From Armatimonadota bacterium (GTDB lineage Bacteria > Armatimonadota > Fimbriimonadia > Fimbriimonadales > Fimbriimonadaceae): a stretch of 64,000 bases of DNA. The notes beneath the pieces are model-generated. The model did not search any database and was not told the origin of the DNA. It was given only the letters and a program-made list of their open reading frames with translations. Of the stretch, positions 33,595 through 42,470 are shown one piece after another (positions within the stretch are counted from its first letter, which is position 1; each line of letters opens with the position of its first letter). The stretch lies in contig JAKOXK010000017.1 of assembly GCA_029781035.1 (NCBI GenBank), positions 62,001 through 126,000 of the forward strand, read 5' to 3'. A program made the translations under genes and the position numbers.

Positions 33595-35001
33595 ATGATG
33601 ACTCCGTTGCGATTCTCGTTTCTGGCGGCGCTTGCCGCCGTTCTCGTTGGCGGCCCAGTGGCCCTGGCCCAAACGTCAGTCCGTGGCGACACCATCCCTC
33701 AGATCAAGTTCACCGACTATCGGTTGCCCAACGGACTCCGGGTCATTCTGTCTGTCGATCATTACGCCCCAGTTGTCGCTGTCAGTGTGACGTACAACGT
33801 CGGTTCCCGGAACGAACGACCCGGTCGCACGGGGTTCGCGCACTTGTTCGAACACATGATGTTCCAGGGCTCGAAGAACGTCGGCAAGGGAGAGCACATG
33901 ATGCTCATCAATGACAACGGCGGAATGATGAACGGCACGACGAACAAAGACCGCACCAACTTCTTCGAGTCGTTGCCCGCGAACCAATTGGACCTCGCCC
34001 TCTTCCTCGAAGCCGACCGAATGGCATCTCTCGACATCAGCCAGGCCAACCTAGACAACCAGATCAAGGTCGTCGAGGAGGAGAAGCGGCAGAGCTACGA
34101 CAATCAACCCTACGGTGAAGTCGGCGAAACGATCGACGGGATGGCCTACTCTAGCTTTGGTTATCGGCACACGACCATCGGTTCGATGGCCGATCTCGAT
34201 GCTGCAACGTTAGCAGACGTGCAGGACTTTCACGACACGTACTACGCGCCGAACAACGCCGTGATCGCTGTCGTAGGCGACTTCAACGAAGCCAACGCCA
34301 AGAAGAAGATCGAGAAGTACTTCGGTGGGATCAAGCGGCACCCTGATCCACCGCAGCCGGACTTGACGGAACCACCTCTCACGGCCGAGCAGCGAAAGAC
34401 ATTGAGAGACCCGTTGGCGCGGGCTACCCGGTACGAGGCAGCCTACAAGACAGTCGCGGGAGACGATCCTGACGCCCCTGCGCTCCAGATTCTGAGTGGG
34501 ATCCTCAGTCGGGGCCGCACCGGCCGCCTGTACAGCGCGATCGTCGAAAAACGGCTCGCGACGAGTGCTTCGGCCGGCGGAAGCTTTGGAAGGGGCCCGG
34601 GCCTCTTCACCTGCACAGCCACTCTCGGCCCGACAGGCAGTGTGGATGCCGTTGAAAAAGCCTTTGACGACGAGATCGCGAAAATCCAGAGGGATGGCGT
34701 GACCGTCGAGGAAATGGCCAAAGCCCGAGCCCAATCTCGAGCGAGTGCCGTTATCGGCGGCGGCGGGCGAAGAGGAGGAGGCGGGGGCATCCTGACGGAC
34801 CTCGGGAAGGCCAACATCTTGTCCCAGGATGCCGTGTTCTACAACGATCCCGGGCGGACCAACAAGAACCTGGCACGACTCGAATCCGTGACAGCGGCAG
34901 ACGTGCAGCGCGTCGCCCAAAAATACTTGAACAAGAACAATCGAGTCGTAGTGATCGTGCAGCCTGACTCCAGCCCGGAGGACGATGGAGGGCAACAGTG
35001 A
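33595..35001 (+). CDS. M16 family zinc metallopeptidase, catalytically competent subunit
   Basis: GGAGG ends six bases before the chosen ATG (33595); 33589 and 33598 are other options. A signal peptide (LRFSFLAALAAVLVGGPVALAQ) sends this 468-residue protein out of the cytoplasm. The inverted zinc motif HLFEH (HxxEH) is present with the distal Glu in VVEEEKRQS, so this subunit should be active. A Gly/Arg-rich loop (IGGGGRRGGGGG) is inserted near residue 390. The next gene encodes a second M16 homologue lacking the motif, with a GTGA overlap. The pair probably forms a heterodimeric M16B-type peptidase that degrades small peptides in the envelope. Confidence 0.93.
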   Translation: MMTPLRFSFLAALAAVLVGGPVALAQTSVRGDTIPQIKFTDYRLPNGLRVILSVDHYAPVVAVSVTYNVGSRNERPGRTGFAHLFEHMMFQGSKNVGKGEHMMLINDNGGMMNGTTNKDRTNFFESLPANQLDLALFLEADRMASLDISQANLDNQIKVVEEEKRQSYDNQPYGEVGETIDGMAYSSFGYRHTTIGSMADLDAATLADVQDFHDTYYAPNNAVIAVVGDFNEANAKKKIEKYFGGIKRHPDPPQPDLTEPPLTAEQRKTLRDPLARATRYEAAYKTVAGDDPDAPALQILSGILSRGRTGRLYSAIVEKRLATSASAGGSFGRGPGLFTCTATLGPTGSVDAVEKAFDDEIAKIQRDGVTVEEMAKARAQSRASAVIGGGGRRGGGGGILTDLGKANILSQDAVFYNDPGRTNKNLARLESVTAADVQRVAQKYLNKNNRVVVIVQPDSSPEDDGGQQ

Positions 35002-36482
35002 AAAGTCTCTTCCTAATCCGCACTCTGTCCCTTTCCTTTGTGTCAGCCCTCGTGCCCGCTGTTGGGCTTGCCCAAGACACGCAGGGCCAGAACCAGGAAC
35101 AGACTGGGGCTGGGACGGTCGTTCGGGGAAAGGCCCCCGTGGCCAAAGAACTGCTCAAAGTCAGGTTTCCAAAGCCAAAGACCTTTCGACTGAAAGACGG
35201 TCTCTCCGTGTACGTCCTGGAAGATCACCGAGTACCGTCGGTTCGATTCAGCCTACAGATCCACGCGGGCACGCTGTTCGAAGACAAGCCTGGCGTTGCC
35301 AACATGACCGCATCAATGCTGACGGAGGGCGCCGGTCCAATGGACTTTCTCGCCATTGCTGAGGCGACCGAGAACGTCGGCGCCTCTCTGTCGGCCTCGG
35401 CTGGGCCCGACACGGCGACGATATCAACTTCAGGCCTGTCAGAGTCCGAAGACTCCCTTCTGGACTTGCTGATCCAAGTCGTGCTGCACCCCACGTTTCC
35501 CCAAGACCGGCTTGATCGAGCCAGGTCGAACCGCGGGGGCGGAGGAGGGCGGGGACGCGGCGCCAACCCTGCAGGAATGCTCAGCGAGTTGTCCTCGAAA
35601 GTGTTCTATGGAGGAACGCCGTACGCACGATCGGCACCGACCCGCGAGCAGTCGGCAGCCATCACGCGGGCGGACCTCGTTGCCTTCCACGAGAAGTTCT
35701 ATCGACCGAACGGGGCGATCTTAGGTGTGACCGGTGATGTGGATCCGAAGCAGCTCAGGGCCAAGCTCGAAACTGCATTCGCCGATTGGAGGGCTGGGAA
35801 CGAACCGCTCAGTCTTCCTCCGGCTTCGTTCAAGCAGCAGTCTGTCACCCATGTGTACTTGATCGACCGCCCGGGCTCAACTCAGACGGTGCTCCAGTTC
35901 GGTGCGATGGCCGTGAAGCAATCCGACCCGGACTTCATACCCCTCACGGTGGCGAACCGCATCCTCGGCGGCGGCAGTTCGGGCAGACTCTTCCAGAACA
36001 TCCGTGAGCAAAAGGGCTACACCTATGGAGCCTATTCCAGTCTCTCCGGCGGACAGTGGCCAGGGATCTGGGGTGCCAACGCCAGCGTTCGGACGGAAGT
36101 GACGGCGCCCGCCGTGAGCGAGTTCTTCAAGGAGTTCACCCGACTTCAAGACCAACTCGTTCCTGCTGACGAGCTCGAACGCGCCAAGCGTTCGATCGTG
36201 GGCAGTTTCGCCAGGACGCTGGAGAGCCCAGAGGGAATTCTCGGGAGGACTCTCGAACTGGTTCAGAACGGCCTGCCCATGAACTACTGGGACACGTATC
36301 CAGCCAAAATCCAGGCGGTCACTCCGGCAGAGGTCCAGCGCGTTGCCAAGAAGTACCTGTCCGGGGGACGGATCCAAGTCTTTGCCGTCGGTGAACGGAA
36401 GGAGATCGAGGCAGGACTAGCCCGATTTGGTGAGCTTCAGGTCGTGGACGCGAGCAAGGTCAGTACTTTCGGCGGGAACTGA
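34998..36482 (+). CDS. M16 family peptidase homologue lacking the zinc motif (inactive partner)
   Basis: The GTG start overlaps the upstream M16 stop (GTGA), giving 494 residues with a signal peptide (LIRTLSLSFVSALVPAVGLAQ). The fold is M16 (LKDGLSVYVLEDHRVPSVRF, GVTGDVDPKQLRAKLE, RILGGGSSGRLFQNIREQKGYTYG). Where the active subunit has HxxEH this one reads GVANMTASMLTEGAG, with no metal ligands. The R/Y-type substrate-binding motif near the C-terminus is kept. This is the usual active-inactive pair. It also carries a Gly/Arg-rich loop (NRGGGGGRGRG) near residue 180. Confidence 0.92.
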   Translation: MKSLFLIRTLSLSFVSALVPAVGLAQDTQGQNQEQTGAGTVVRGKAPVAKELLKVRFPKPKTFRLKDGLSVYVLEDHRVPSVRFSLQIHAGTLFEDKPGVANMTASMLTEGAGPMDFLAIAEATENVGASLSASAGPDTATISTSGLSESEDSLLDLLIQVVLHPTFPQDRLDRARSNRGGGGGRGRGANPAGMLSELSSKVFYGGTPYARSAPTREQSAAITRADLVAFHEKFYRPNGAILGVTGDVDPKQLRAKLETAFADWRAGNEPLSLPPASFKQQSVTHVYLIDRPGSTQTVLQFGAMAVKQSDPDFIPLTVANRILGGGSSGRLFQNIREQKGYTYGAYSSLSGGQWPGIWGANASVRTEVTAPAVSEFFKEFTRLQDQLVPADELERAKRSIVGSFARTLESPEGILGRTLELVQNGLPMNYWDTYPAKIQAVTPAEVQRVAKKYLSGGRIQVFAVGERKEIEAGLARFGELQVVDASKVSTFGGN

Positions 36483-36520
36483 TTGGTTCGGGCCATCCAG
36501 TCGTGCAGGTGCTGGCGCGC

Positions 36521-38146
36521 TCACGCATGCGAACCGGTTGGGATCGGCCCTTGCTGGGCGATGATCAGAGTCACCGACTGTGCCGGCACGGTCAAGGCGA
36601 ACCGCGTGGGGCTCGTGGACACGCCGCTCAAGTGAGAGATCACGTTGGCCGAGGTCAGCTGGTAGACGACAGCAGTCCCTCTCAAGGTCCCGTGTACGAC
36701 GTTCACTGTGACGGGTGCAGTTCCCGTGAGCCGCTTGTTGACGACCATGACCTTGAGAGGGCCAGACGGACCGCCGATTGACGCAAAAGCCGACAGGTTG
36801 TCTGGATCCGCCACGTCGCACTTCACCGACGTGCTCCCAAACCCTAACCCGTTTCCGTCCGCGTTCCGATACATCTGCACTGCCTTGAATGTCACACTGC
36901 CAGGGTCAGGTGTCGTCCAGCGGGTGGCCAGGTCGAGACCTTCACGACCGAAAATGCCGAGCACGTCGGCCTGGGTCGTGGCCCCGTTGATGTGGCCCTC
37001 TGCTCCGAAGTTGTATTCCGTCACCCCAACCTTTGTGCCCGGGAACTGCTGGGTCACCCACGCCTTCATCCTCGGGATCAAGTCAATCTTGTCATTGATC
37101 CACGATTCGTCCACGTAGGTCGGATCCCACAGGGATCGAGTGCTCCGGTTGCGCCAAAGTTGGGCCGCTTGCGACGTGTCGTCCGCACCAAAGTTGCTCT
37201 GCGGGTAGTAGTGCAGCGTCAGGACGTCGAGCAGACGCCGCCCGTTCTGCGCCTGATCGGTCGCAAACTGCTTCAACAGCCATGGCACTAAATCCATGTT
37301 GCCATGCGAGCCCCGGTCAGGCGGGGTGCCCTGCCATCCATGCTGGCCCAGCCACTGGAAGTCATAGCCCGAGTACAGATAGCCAAGCCAGCCCCACTCC
37401 TCAGGACCGCACACGAGCGCGCTGGGATCGGTGTCTTTGACCATCGCCGCCGCAGAACGCGACCGCAACCAGAAGTCGTCCATACGGTAGCCGATCGGGA
37501 AGACGTCGCGGTGCGTTTCTTGCCAGAGCCCGGGTTCGTTGTCGAGCAAGTAGTAGCCGACGCCGCCCTGGGACGCCAGCCCGAACTTGCCCACCAAGTG
37601 CTGCAACCACGGCTGCTGGTAGGTGACCGTCACCGCCATGTTCGCATCGGTCGGATCGTTACCCACGACAGGCTGGCCGTTCAGCCACACCCCGTTGCCC
37701 GCGTCCGGGTGCCAGGGCTCGGTCGATTGCTGTGCTCCGTACTTCACGACTGAGAACGACCATAGGTCGTCGCGGTTTGGGGCCAGCTTGGCCACCCACC
37801 CGATGGTGGGGATCGTGACCATACTTTGCGAACCCGCGCCCACATTGCCGCTGACGAAGTTGTCGACCGTCTCGCTCGGCAGGGCGCCGTCCTCGGGGTG
37901 GCTGAGGAAATACCAGTCGGAACCGGAACTGGTGCAGTCAAGCTGCCAATTGTAACGGGTGGTTGCATTACCGCCCCTCCGGTTGATTGGGCACCTCAGC
38001 GTAGTGGCTTGCGCAGGCGTCGCAAAGTTCATACCGTAGATCAGCGGCGAGATCGGGTGCCGGTCGGCGCCGACGTCGATCGAGACGGTGTCGACCGCTA
38101 AACAACTGGCTGGCAACAAGCCCACGAGAAGTGAAAACCGCTTCAA
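36521..38146 (-). CDS. Secreted GH44 family glycoside hydrolase (endoglucanase/xyloglucanase-like)
   Basis: The frame is open to 38530, but residues before ~38173 look non-coding. TTG at 38146 gives an ideal signal peptide (LKRFSLLVGLLPASCLA) with GGAGG upstream; ATG at 38173 is the alternative. The 541-residue enzyme has GH44 signatures: HPISPLIYGMNFA, RRGGNATTRYNWQ, YLLDNEPGLW (acid/base Glu204), DVLTLHYYPQ and VGVTEYNFGAEGH (nucleophile Glu377). A C-terminal beta-sandwich domain follows. GH44 enzymes cut internal beta-1,4-glucan or xyloglucan bonds with retention. It converges on the M16 pair with 38 bp between the stops. Confidence 0.88.
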   Translation of the reverse strand: MKRFSLLVGLLPASCLAVDTVSIDVGADRHPISPLIYGMNFATPAQATTLRCPINRRGGNATTRYNWQLDCTSSGSDWYFLSHPEDGALPSETVDNFVSGNVGAGSQSMVTIPTIGWVAKLAPNRDDLWSFSVVKYGAQQSTEPWHPDAGNGVWLNGQPVVGNDPTDANMAVTVTYQQPWLQHLVGKFGLASQGGVGYYLLDNEPGLWQETHRDVFPIGYRMDDFWLRSRSAAAMVKDTDPSALVCGPEEWGWLGYLYSGYDFQWLGQHGWQGTPPDRGSHGNMDLVPWLLKQFATDQAQNGRRLLDVLTLHYYPQSNFGADDTSQAAQLWRNRSTRSLWDPTYVDESWINDKIDLIPRMKAWVTQQFPGTKVGVTEYNFGAEGHINGATTQADVLGIFGREGLDLATRWTTPDPGSVTFKAVQMYRNADGNGLGFGSTSVKCDVADPDNLSAFASIGGPSGPLKVMVVNKRLTGTAPVTVNVVHGTLRGTAVVYQLTSANVISHLSGVSTSPTRFALTVPAQSVTLIIAQQGPIPTGSHA

Positions 38147-39193
38147 GACAATCGTCCCGCCCTCCCACCTCATCTTAGCCGTCGATTCCGAGTGTGATCG
38201 AGACAACGTGATGCGGATCACAATTAGCGTGCGAGAGACGGTGGAAGTCGATTGGGGCCAGGTCAAGAAGTCAGAACTGCTCGGTCTCCCAGCGTTGGCG
38301 TCGCGTGTGCCCGTACGTCCATGCGGGACATTCGCTGCGAACTCACGCCACGGAAGTGAAAACAGACCCCTTCCGCGACCTTCCCGCTGGTTCGCTTCCC
38401 CCAACTCATCCCGATGGGAAACTCGCTCGGCGATGTGTTCCCAAAGCCATCGATGCATTGAGTGTCGTTCACATCGCCTGAAAGGGCGTCCGGGGGTACC
38501 GACTGTGACGTCCGAATGGCGCCTGTCCACCTGGTCAGTGAATCTGACTCTGATTCGGTCGCGTGTGTCCCAACTGTCGAAGGCTTCAATGAGCCAGCAG
38601 GACAGGTGGCGGTGCGTAGTACTCTCGCAGTCGTACCCGCCAGAAGATCAAATGGGAGGTACCGGTACTCGCCGGTTGTCACGTGAAGAATCGCTGTCTA
38701 CACTGCTCAGATCAACATAACCGCTCCCCTTGGCTCATTCGCTCCCTGCAAACATAGTATGAACAGCAGGGGGTGGGTCTGTTTGAAACGAGGGCCACGA
38801 GCAAGGCCACTGGTCATATCGTCTCTTAGTGATTGCCAATAACCGTTAATATCACGATCCGCGACCGGATTCATAAAGACACTACCCGACAGTCGCTTCA
38901 TCCTACATCGTGTTTGTGCTCGTGAATCAGCAAACAGTCGACGAGATTGATCCCACTATCAGACACTGCGCTCCTTTCAGTTTGGACACAACATACGGAA
39001 AATGGCGAGCCGCTGAACCGTCGAGGACTCCGACGCGCCACCTTTCTGAAGCGGACTCGCAGGGCGCCCGGGGACGTGCGCTGCTCGCGGGGGCCAAGGT
39101 CTCCGGGCGCCCGGGGACGTGCGCTGCTCCCCAGGCCAAGGTCCCTGGGCGCCCGGGGACGTGCGCTGCTCCCAACTCAGTCACAATAGCGTC
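38147..39193. other. Gene-free interval of about 1 kb with tandem repeat
   Basis: Frames of 60-210 codons exist on both strands, but none has a ribosome-binding site, domain pattern or consistent codon bias. The stretch 38700-38900 is distinctly AT-richer than the flanks. The right end carries a 42-43-bp GC-rich tandem repeat (39062-39171). The interval could host regulatory RNA, a decayed gene or simply promoters of the divergent GH44 and DUF1080 genes. No known RNA family was recognised by eye. Confidence 0.5.
39062..39171. repeat. GC-rich tandem repeat, three copies of a 42-43-bp unit
   Basis: Copies begin at 39062, 39105 and 39147, each with GGGCGCCCGGGGACGTGCGC followed by TGCTC. Copies 1 and 2 share a variable spacer containing GGCCAAGGTC; copy 3 is truncated after the core. 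The unit contains the palindrome GGGCGCCC. It ends 22 bp before the DUF1080 start codon. Confidence 0.85.
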
Positions 39194-39856
39194 ATGGTCG
39201 CCGCACTCACAGTCGCCATCGCTTTGCAGCAGTTGAACTCGCTCACCCCCACCGAAGTGAAGGAGGGTTGGAAGCTGCTCTTCGACGGCAAAGACCTAAA
39301 GGGTTGGCACAACTTCAAGAAGCAGGGCGTCGGGCCGGGGTGGGTCGTGAAAGACGGCGTGCTCACCATTGATGACCCCGGTACGGCCGGCGACATTGTC
39401 ACCGACGGCAAATATGAGTGGTTCGAGCTCCAACTCGACTACAACCTGGACAAGGGGGGCAACAGCGGGATCATGTTCCATGTCGCCGACACCGGCGAAG
39501 AGACATGGCACAGTGGGCCCGAAGTGCAGATTTACGATCACGCTGCCGCGCCCGGTGTCGAGATCTCAGGATATCTGTACGAGCTCTACGCATCGCCGGT
39601 CGACGCTTCGCACCCTGCCGGGCAGTGGAACCACCTGCGCATCATCGTCGCGCCGAAGAAGTGCGAGACGTACCTGAACGACGTGAAGTACTACGAATAC
39701 GAACTCGGCAGCAAAGACTTCTGGGCGCGTGTGGCCAAGAGCAAGTTCGCCGCCTGGCCCGAGTTCGCGAAGTCGAAGACCGGCACCATTGCCATCCAAG
39801 GCGACCACGGGCAAGTCTCGTTCCGGAACATCAAGATCAAAGTGTTGAAGGGTTAG
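39194..39856 (+). CDS. DUF1080 / 3-keto-disaccharide hydrolase domain protein
   Basis: The ATG at 39194 gives 220 residues with a very short hydrophobic leader (MVAALTVAIALQQ). The domain is DUF1080, a concanavalin-like fold: EGWKLLFDGKDLKGWHNFKK, WVVKDGVLTIDD, WFELQLDYNLDKGGNSGIMFHV, GPEVQIYDH, GQWNHLRIIVAPKKCETYLN and GTIAIQGDHGQVSFRNIKIK. Some members hydrolyse 3-keto-glycosides formed by sugar oxidoreductases. No dehydrogenase partner is nearby. Upstream there is no ribosome-binding site; a CACAAT hexamer lies seven bases before the start. It converges with the GH172 gene. Confidence 0.9.
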   Translation: MVAALTVAIALQQLNSLTPTEVKEGWKLLFDGKDLKGWHNFKKQGVGPGWVVKDGVLTIDDPGTAGDIVTDGKYEWFELQLDYNLDKGGNSGIMFHVADTGEETWHSGPEVQIYDHAAAPGVEISGYLYELYASPVDASHPAGQWNHLRIIVAPKKCETYLNDVKYYEYELGSKDFWARVAKSKFAAWPEFAKSKTGTIAIQGDHGQVSFRNIKIKVLKG

Positions 39857-39976
39857 CAGACAGGAATCCAAACATCCGGTTCAACAATCGGTTCTGTAGA
39901 AGACGACGAGTGTTGGCCCGGGTGTAGGTGGAGATCCGGTTTCCGCGGTCAACACTGATGATCCGGTGCTGTCCCT

Positions 39977-41569
39977 TTAGCGCTTCAGCCGCTTGCTCTC
40001 CGCCCTGAGTTGGTCCAGCGACATGATCGGCTTGGCGGCAGCTTTGGGGTCAGGCGGGCGATTGTCGGTGGCGCCAGGGCAAGCGTAATAGAAGGTCACT
40101 GCCGAGTATCCGAGCAGGTTCCAGGGGTTACGGATGTCCACCCCGAACGACGACTCCATGTCGAATCTCAACCTTTTGGTGAACGGCACGGCGTCGAGCC
40201 CTCGCTCACGGGTACAGATGTTGTATCCCAACGTGTGGCCGTCGAAGCCCCCCACCCTGACGTTCGCCTGGAACGGGCTTGAGAACTCGTCCGCCCGCGT
40301 CGGCAGCACGCCGCCGGCCCAGCCGTAGTAGTCCTCGCTTCCAGTGCCAAAGTGGGTAGGAAAGCCCGCCTCCCAGGCGCCGTCAACGTAAACCTTTTCG
40401 TCCCCCTCGCCCCACCAGGTGTCTTGCTGAGGGTTCAGGACGGTCCACGCGTCGCCCACATAGATGCCGTCGCCGTGGATGTCGACAAAGTTCCAGTCCT
40501 GGAACGGCGTGCCCGCCACGATGTCGTCCGGTCGCCATGAGGCATGAAAGTGCAGTGACCGCTCGTCCCAGGTTCGCCGCTCCATCTTAACGCGCCAACC
40601 GACATCCACAGGAAGTTCGGCTAAGTTGACCAACCGGATGGTGGCCGAGCGCTCATAGGGCATCTGCCACCGGCACGACAGCGTTCCATCGTCGGTCACC
40701 TCGCGCGCCAGAGTCTTGTATTCGTGAAGCGAATCGGGGCAGCTCCAGAAGTCGCCGACCGGGCACCAGACCGTGCGTTCACCATCAAAGGTCATCTCCA
40801 AAACGGTCGACCTTAGCTCGACAGGCCGGCTGAGCGCGGCAGCGAGTATGAGGTTGAACTGTGTGACCGCGTGTGGCCCGGCCGGCAGCTCGACGGTGGC
40901 GCAGGCGCCAGGGGCGATATGAGCCTTGATCTCGGGCATCGATGGTGAGGCTGGAGGCTGGAGCATAGAAAAGCTCGGAGACTGAAAGGTCTCGACATGC
41001 GTGCTAGCTGGATACGCTCGGTAGCTAATGGAATAGTAGAACGGCTTGGCCGCCATCGTGACCTTGCACGACTTGGCGAACGGGATTGGCAAGTAGCAAT
41101 CGCCCGCCCGGGCCGTGTAACCGGCGAATGGAGCCGGTACGGAACCTTTTCCCGTCACGAGCTTGATCAATGACTCGTCGATGACGGGCCTTTCGGCGCC
41201 GTCCAAATAGACCCTCACATGGGGGCCCGTCCGCTCATTGAAGTCGTAGTAGAAGAACGGCGTCCAGATGCGCGTGATGGCTCCGGGCCCCTCGTGCTCC
41301 ATCAGCACCCATTCGGTGTGGCCTCCGCGCTCCTCGGTACGGATGAAGCCAGTTCCGTCGCTGTCCGCGAACCACCCCGGCTCCCCTCGTTTTGTGGATT
41401 CCCGGTTAAAACTGGTGGACTGGAGGGCAACGTACGGAGGACTGGCCCGGTGGGTCAGAGCGGAGAGATCCGTCATCTCCTTGATGAGGCTGGCTTGCGT
41501 GACAGCGCCTTGGGCGCACGCAGCCATGGCCACTCCGGCGAACGCGGGAATCCTGTTGATCGAGCCCAC
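39977..41569 (-). CDS. GH172 (DUF2961) family glycoside hydrolase
   Basis: A signal peptide (IPAFAGVAMAACAQGAV) starts this 530-residue protein. The DUF2961/GH172 pattern is clear: FADSDGTGFIRTEERGG, EGPGAITRIWTPFFYYDFNERTGP with VRVYLDGAERPVIDE, YLPIPFAKSCKVTM, YYSISYRAY, and in the second half GDAWTVLNPQQDTWWGEGDEKVYVDG, HFGTGSEDYYGWAGG and FRFDMESS-type strands. Characterised GH172 enzymes include difructose-dianhydride and alpha-D-arabinofuranoside or fructofuranoside hydrolases. Substrate unknown. It is one of several exported carbohydrate-active enzymes in the 36-48-kb segment. Confidence 0.9.
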   Translation of the reverse strand: MGSINRIPAFAGVAMAACAQGAVTQASLIKEMTDLSALTHRASPPYVALQSTSFNRESTKRGEPGWFADSDGTGFIRTEERGGHTEWVLMEHEGPGAITRIWTPFFYYDFNERTGPHVRVYLDGAERPVIDESLIKLVTGKGSVPAPFAGYTARAGDCYLPIPFAKSCKVTMAAKPFYYSISYRAYPASTHVETFQSPSFSMLQPPASPSMPEIKAHIAPGACATVELPAGPHAVTQFNLILAAALSRPVELRSTVLEMTFDGERTVWCPVGDFWSCPDSLHEYKTLAREVTDDGTLSCRWQMPYERSATIRLVNLAELPVDVGWRVKMERRTWDERSLHFHASWRPDDIVAGTPFQDWNFVDIHGDGIYVGDAWTVLNPQQDTWWGEGDEKVYVDGAWEAGFPTHFGTGSEDYYGWAGGVLPTRADEFSSPFQANVRVGGFDGHTLGYNICTRERGLDAVPFTKRLRFDMESSFGVDIRNPWNLLGYSAVTFYYACPGATDNRPPDPKAAAKPIMSLDQLRAESKRLKR

Positions 41570-41663
41570 CGTCCTATTTTGCCCTTGACCGACCCGCGGG
41601 CGCTCACATGGACGTCACCAGGCCCCGTGCAGCCCCTGAATCGAGGCGAGGTAGCCTTGGCCG

Positions 41664-42428
41664 GTGACTCGGCAAGCGATCGTCCTCGGCTCAGGTACCA
41701 GCAACGGGGTGCCGAGCCTCGGCAAGCACTATCCGCCCGAGTACTTGGCCAACGCGAGAAACCACCGCACACGCCCTTCGCTGCTTCTTCAGGGCCCAAC
41801 TGGCAACGTTCTTGTCGACTGTCCTCCCGAACTCCGGCTTCAGATGATCCGTGAAGACGTGTTCGATGTCGAGGCGGTGATGGTGACCCACACCCATGCA
41901 GACCACGTCATGGGGATGGATGACCTGCGTTCACTCTGCCTGAAATACCAACGACCGATCCCCATCTATACTGCACCCCGGTACCAGGAGGACATCCGCC
42001 GCATCTTCCCCTATGCTTTCCAGCAGTTTCCAAAGGGCATCTGGGTGCCTCGGTTCGAACTGTACGATGTACCTGCCGTGCTGAACCTGGGCGGTTTGGA
42101 GATCCGGACGTTCTGGGTCGAGCATGGACCCCTGCCAGTCTTGGCTCTTCGCGTCGGTGGCTTCGCTTACGTCACTGACGTCAGCCACATTCCTGAAGAG
42201 GCTTGGAACCAGTTGACCGGAGTGGAAACGCTTGTCCTTGACGCTGTCCGGTACAAGCCGCATCCGAACCACTTCCACTTTGACCGCGCCCTTGAAGTGG
42301 CTCGTGAGATCGGTGCCAAGAAAACTTACCTCACCCATTTGAGTGACGACTACGATCACGACAAGACGAACGCGGAACTACCCGATGACATCGAACTCGC
42401 TTATGACGGGTTGCGGATTCCGTTCTAA
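41664..42428 (+). CDS. MBL-fold metallo-hydrolase (PhnP-like)
   Basis: GTG start; 254 residues, cytoplasmic. The metallo-beta-lactamase motifs are SGTSNGVPSLG at the N-terminus, VMVTHTHADHVMGMDDLR (HxHxDH), VEHGPLPVLALRVG with a metal His, VTDVSHIPEE (metal Asp), and THLSDDYDHD near the C-terminus. The arrangement is that of PhnP-type phosphodiesterases and related RNase-Z-like proteins. These are often simply annotated as MBL-fold hydrolases; the natural substrate may be a cyclic phosphate. It precedes mutM by 42 bp and may share its transcript. Confidence 0.9.
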   Translation: MTRQAIVLGSGTSNGVPSLGKHYPPEYLANARNHRTRPSLLLQGPTGNVLVDCPPELRLQMIREDVFDVEAVMVTHTHADHVMGMDDLRSLCLKYQRPIPIYTAPRYQEDIRRIFPYAFQQFPKGIWVPRFELYDVPAVLNLGGLEIRTFWVEHGPLPVLALRVGGFAYVTDVSHIPEEAWNQLTGVETLVLDAVRYKPHPNHFHFDRALEVAREIGAKKTYLTHLSDDYDHDKTNAELPDDIELAYDGLRIPF

Positions 42429-42470
42429 CGGTCCCGCGTCCTAGATCGCTGGTGGGCCACGATTGCCCCC

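Noticed and set aside
38088-38720. 210-codon plus-strand frame in the 1-kb gap
   Set aside because: Starts inside the signal-peptide region of the GH44 gene on the other strand, Arg/Ser-rich, no motif; considered non-coding.
38927-39184. 85-codon minus-strand frame over the tandem repeat
   Set aside because: Its repeated AAHVPGRPGT peptide is just the translation of the repeat; no start signal.
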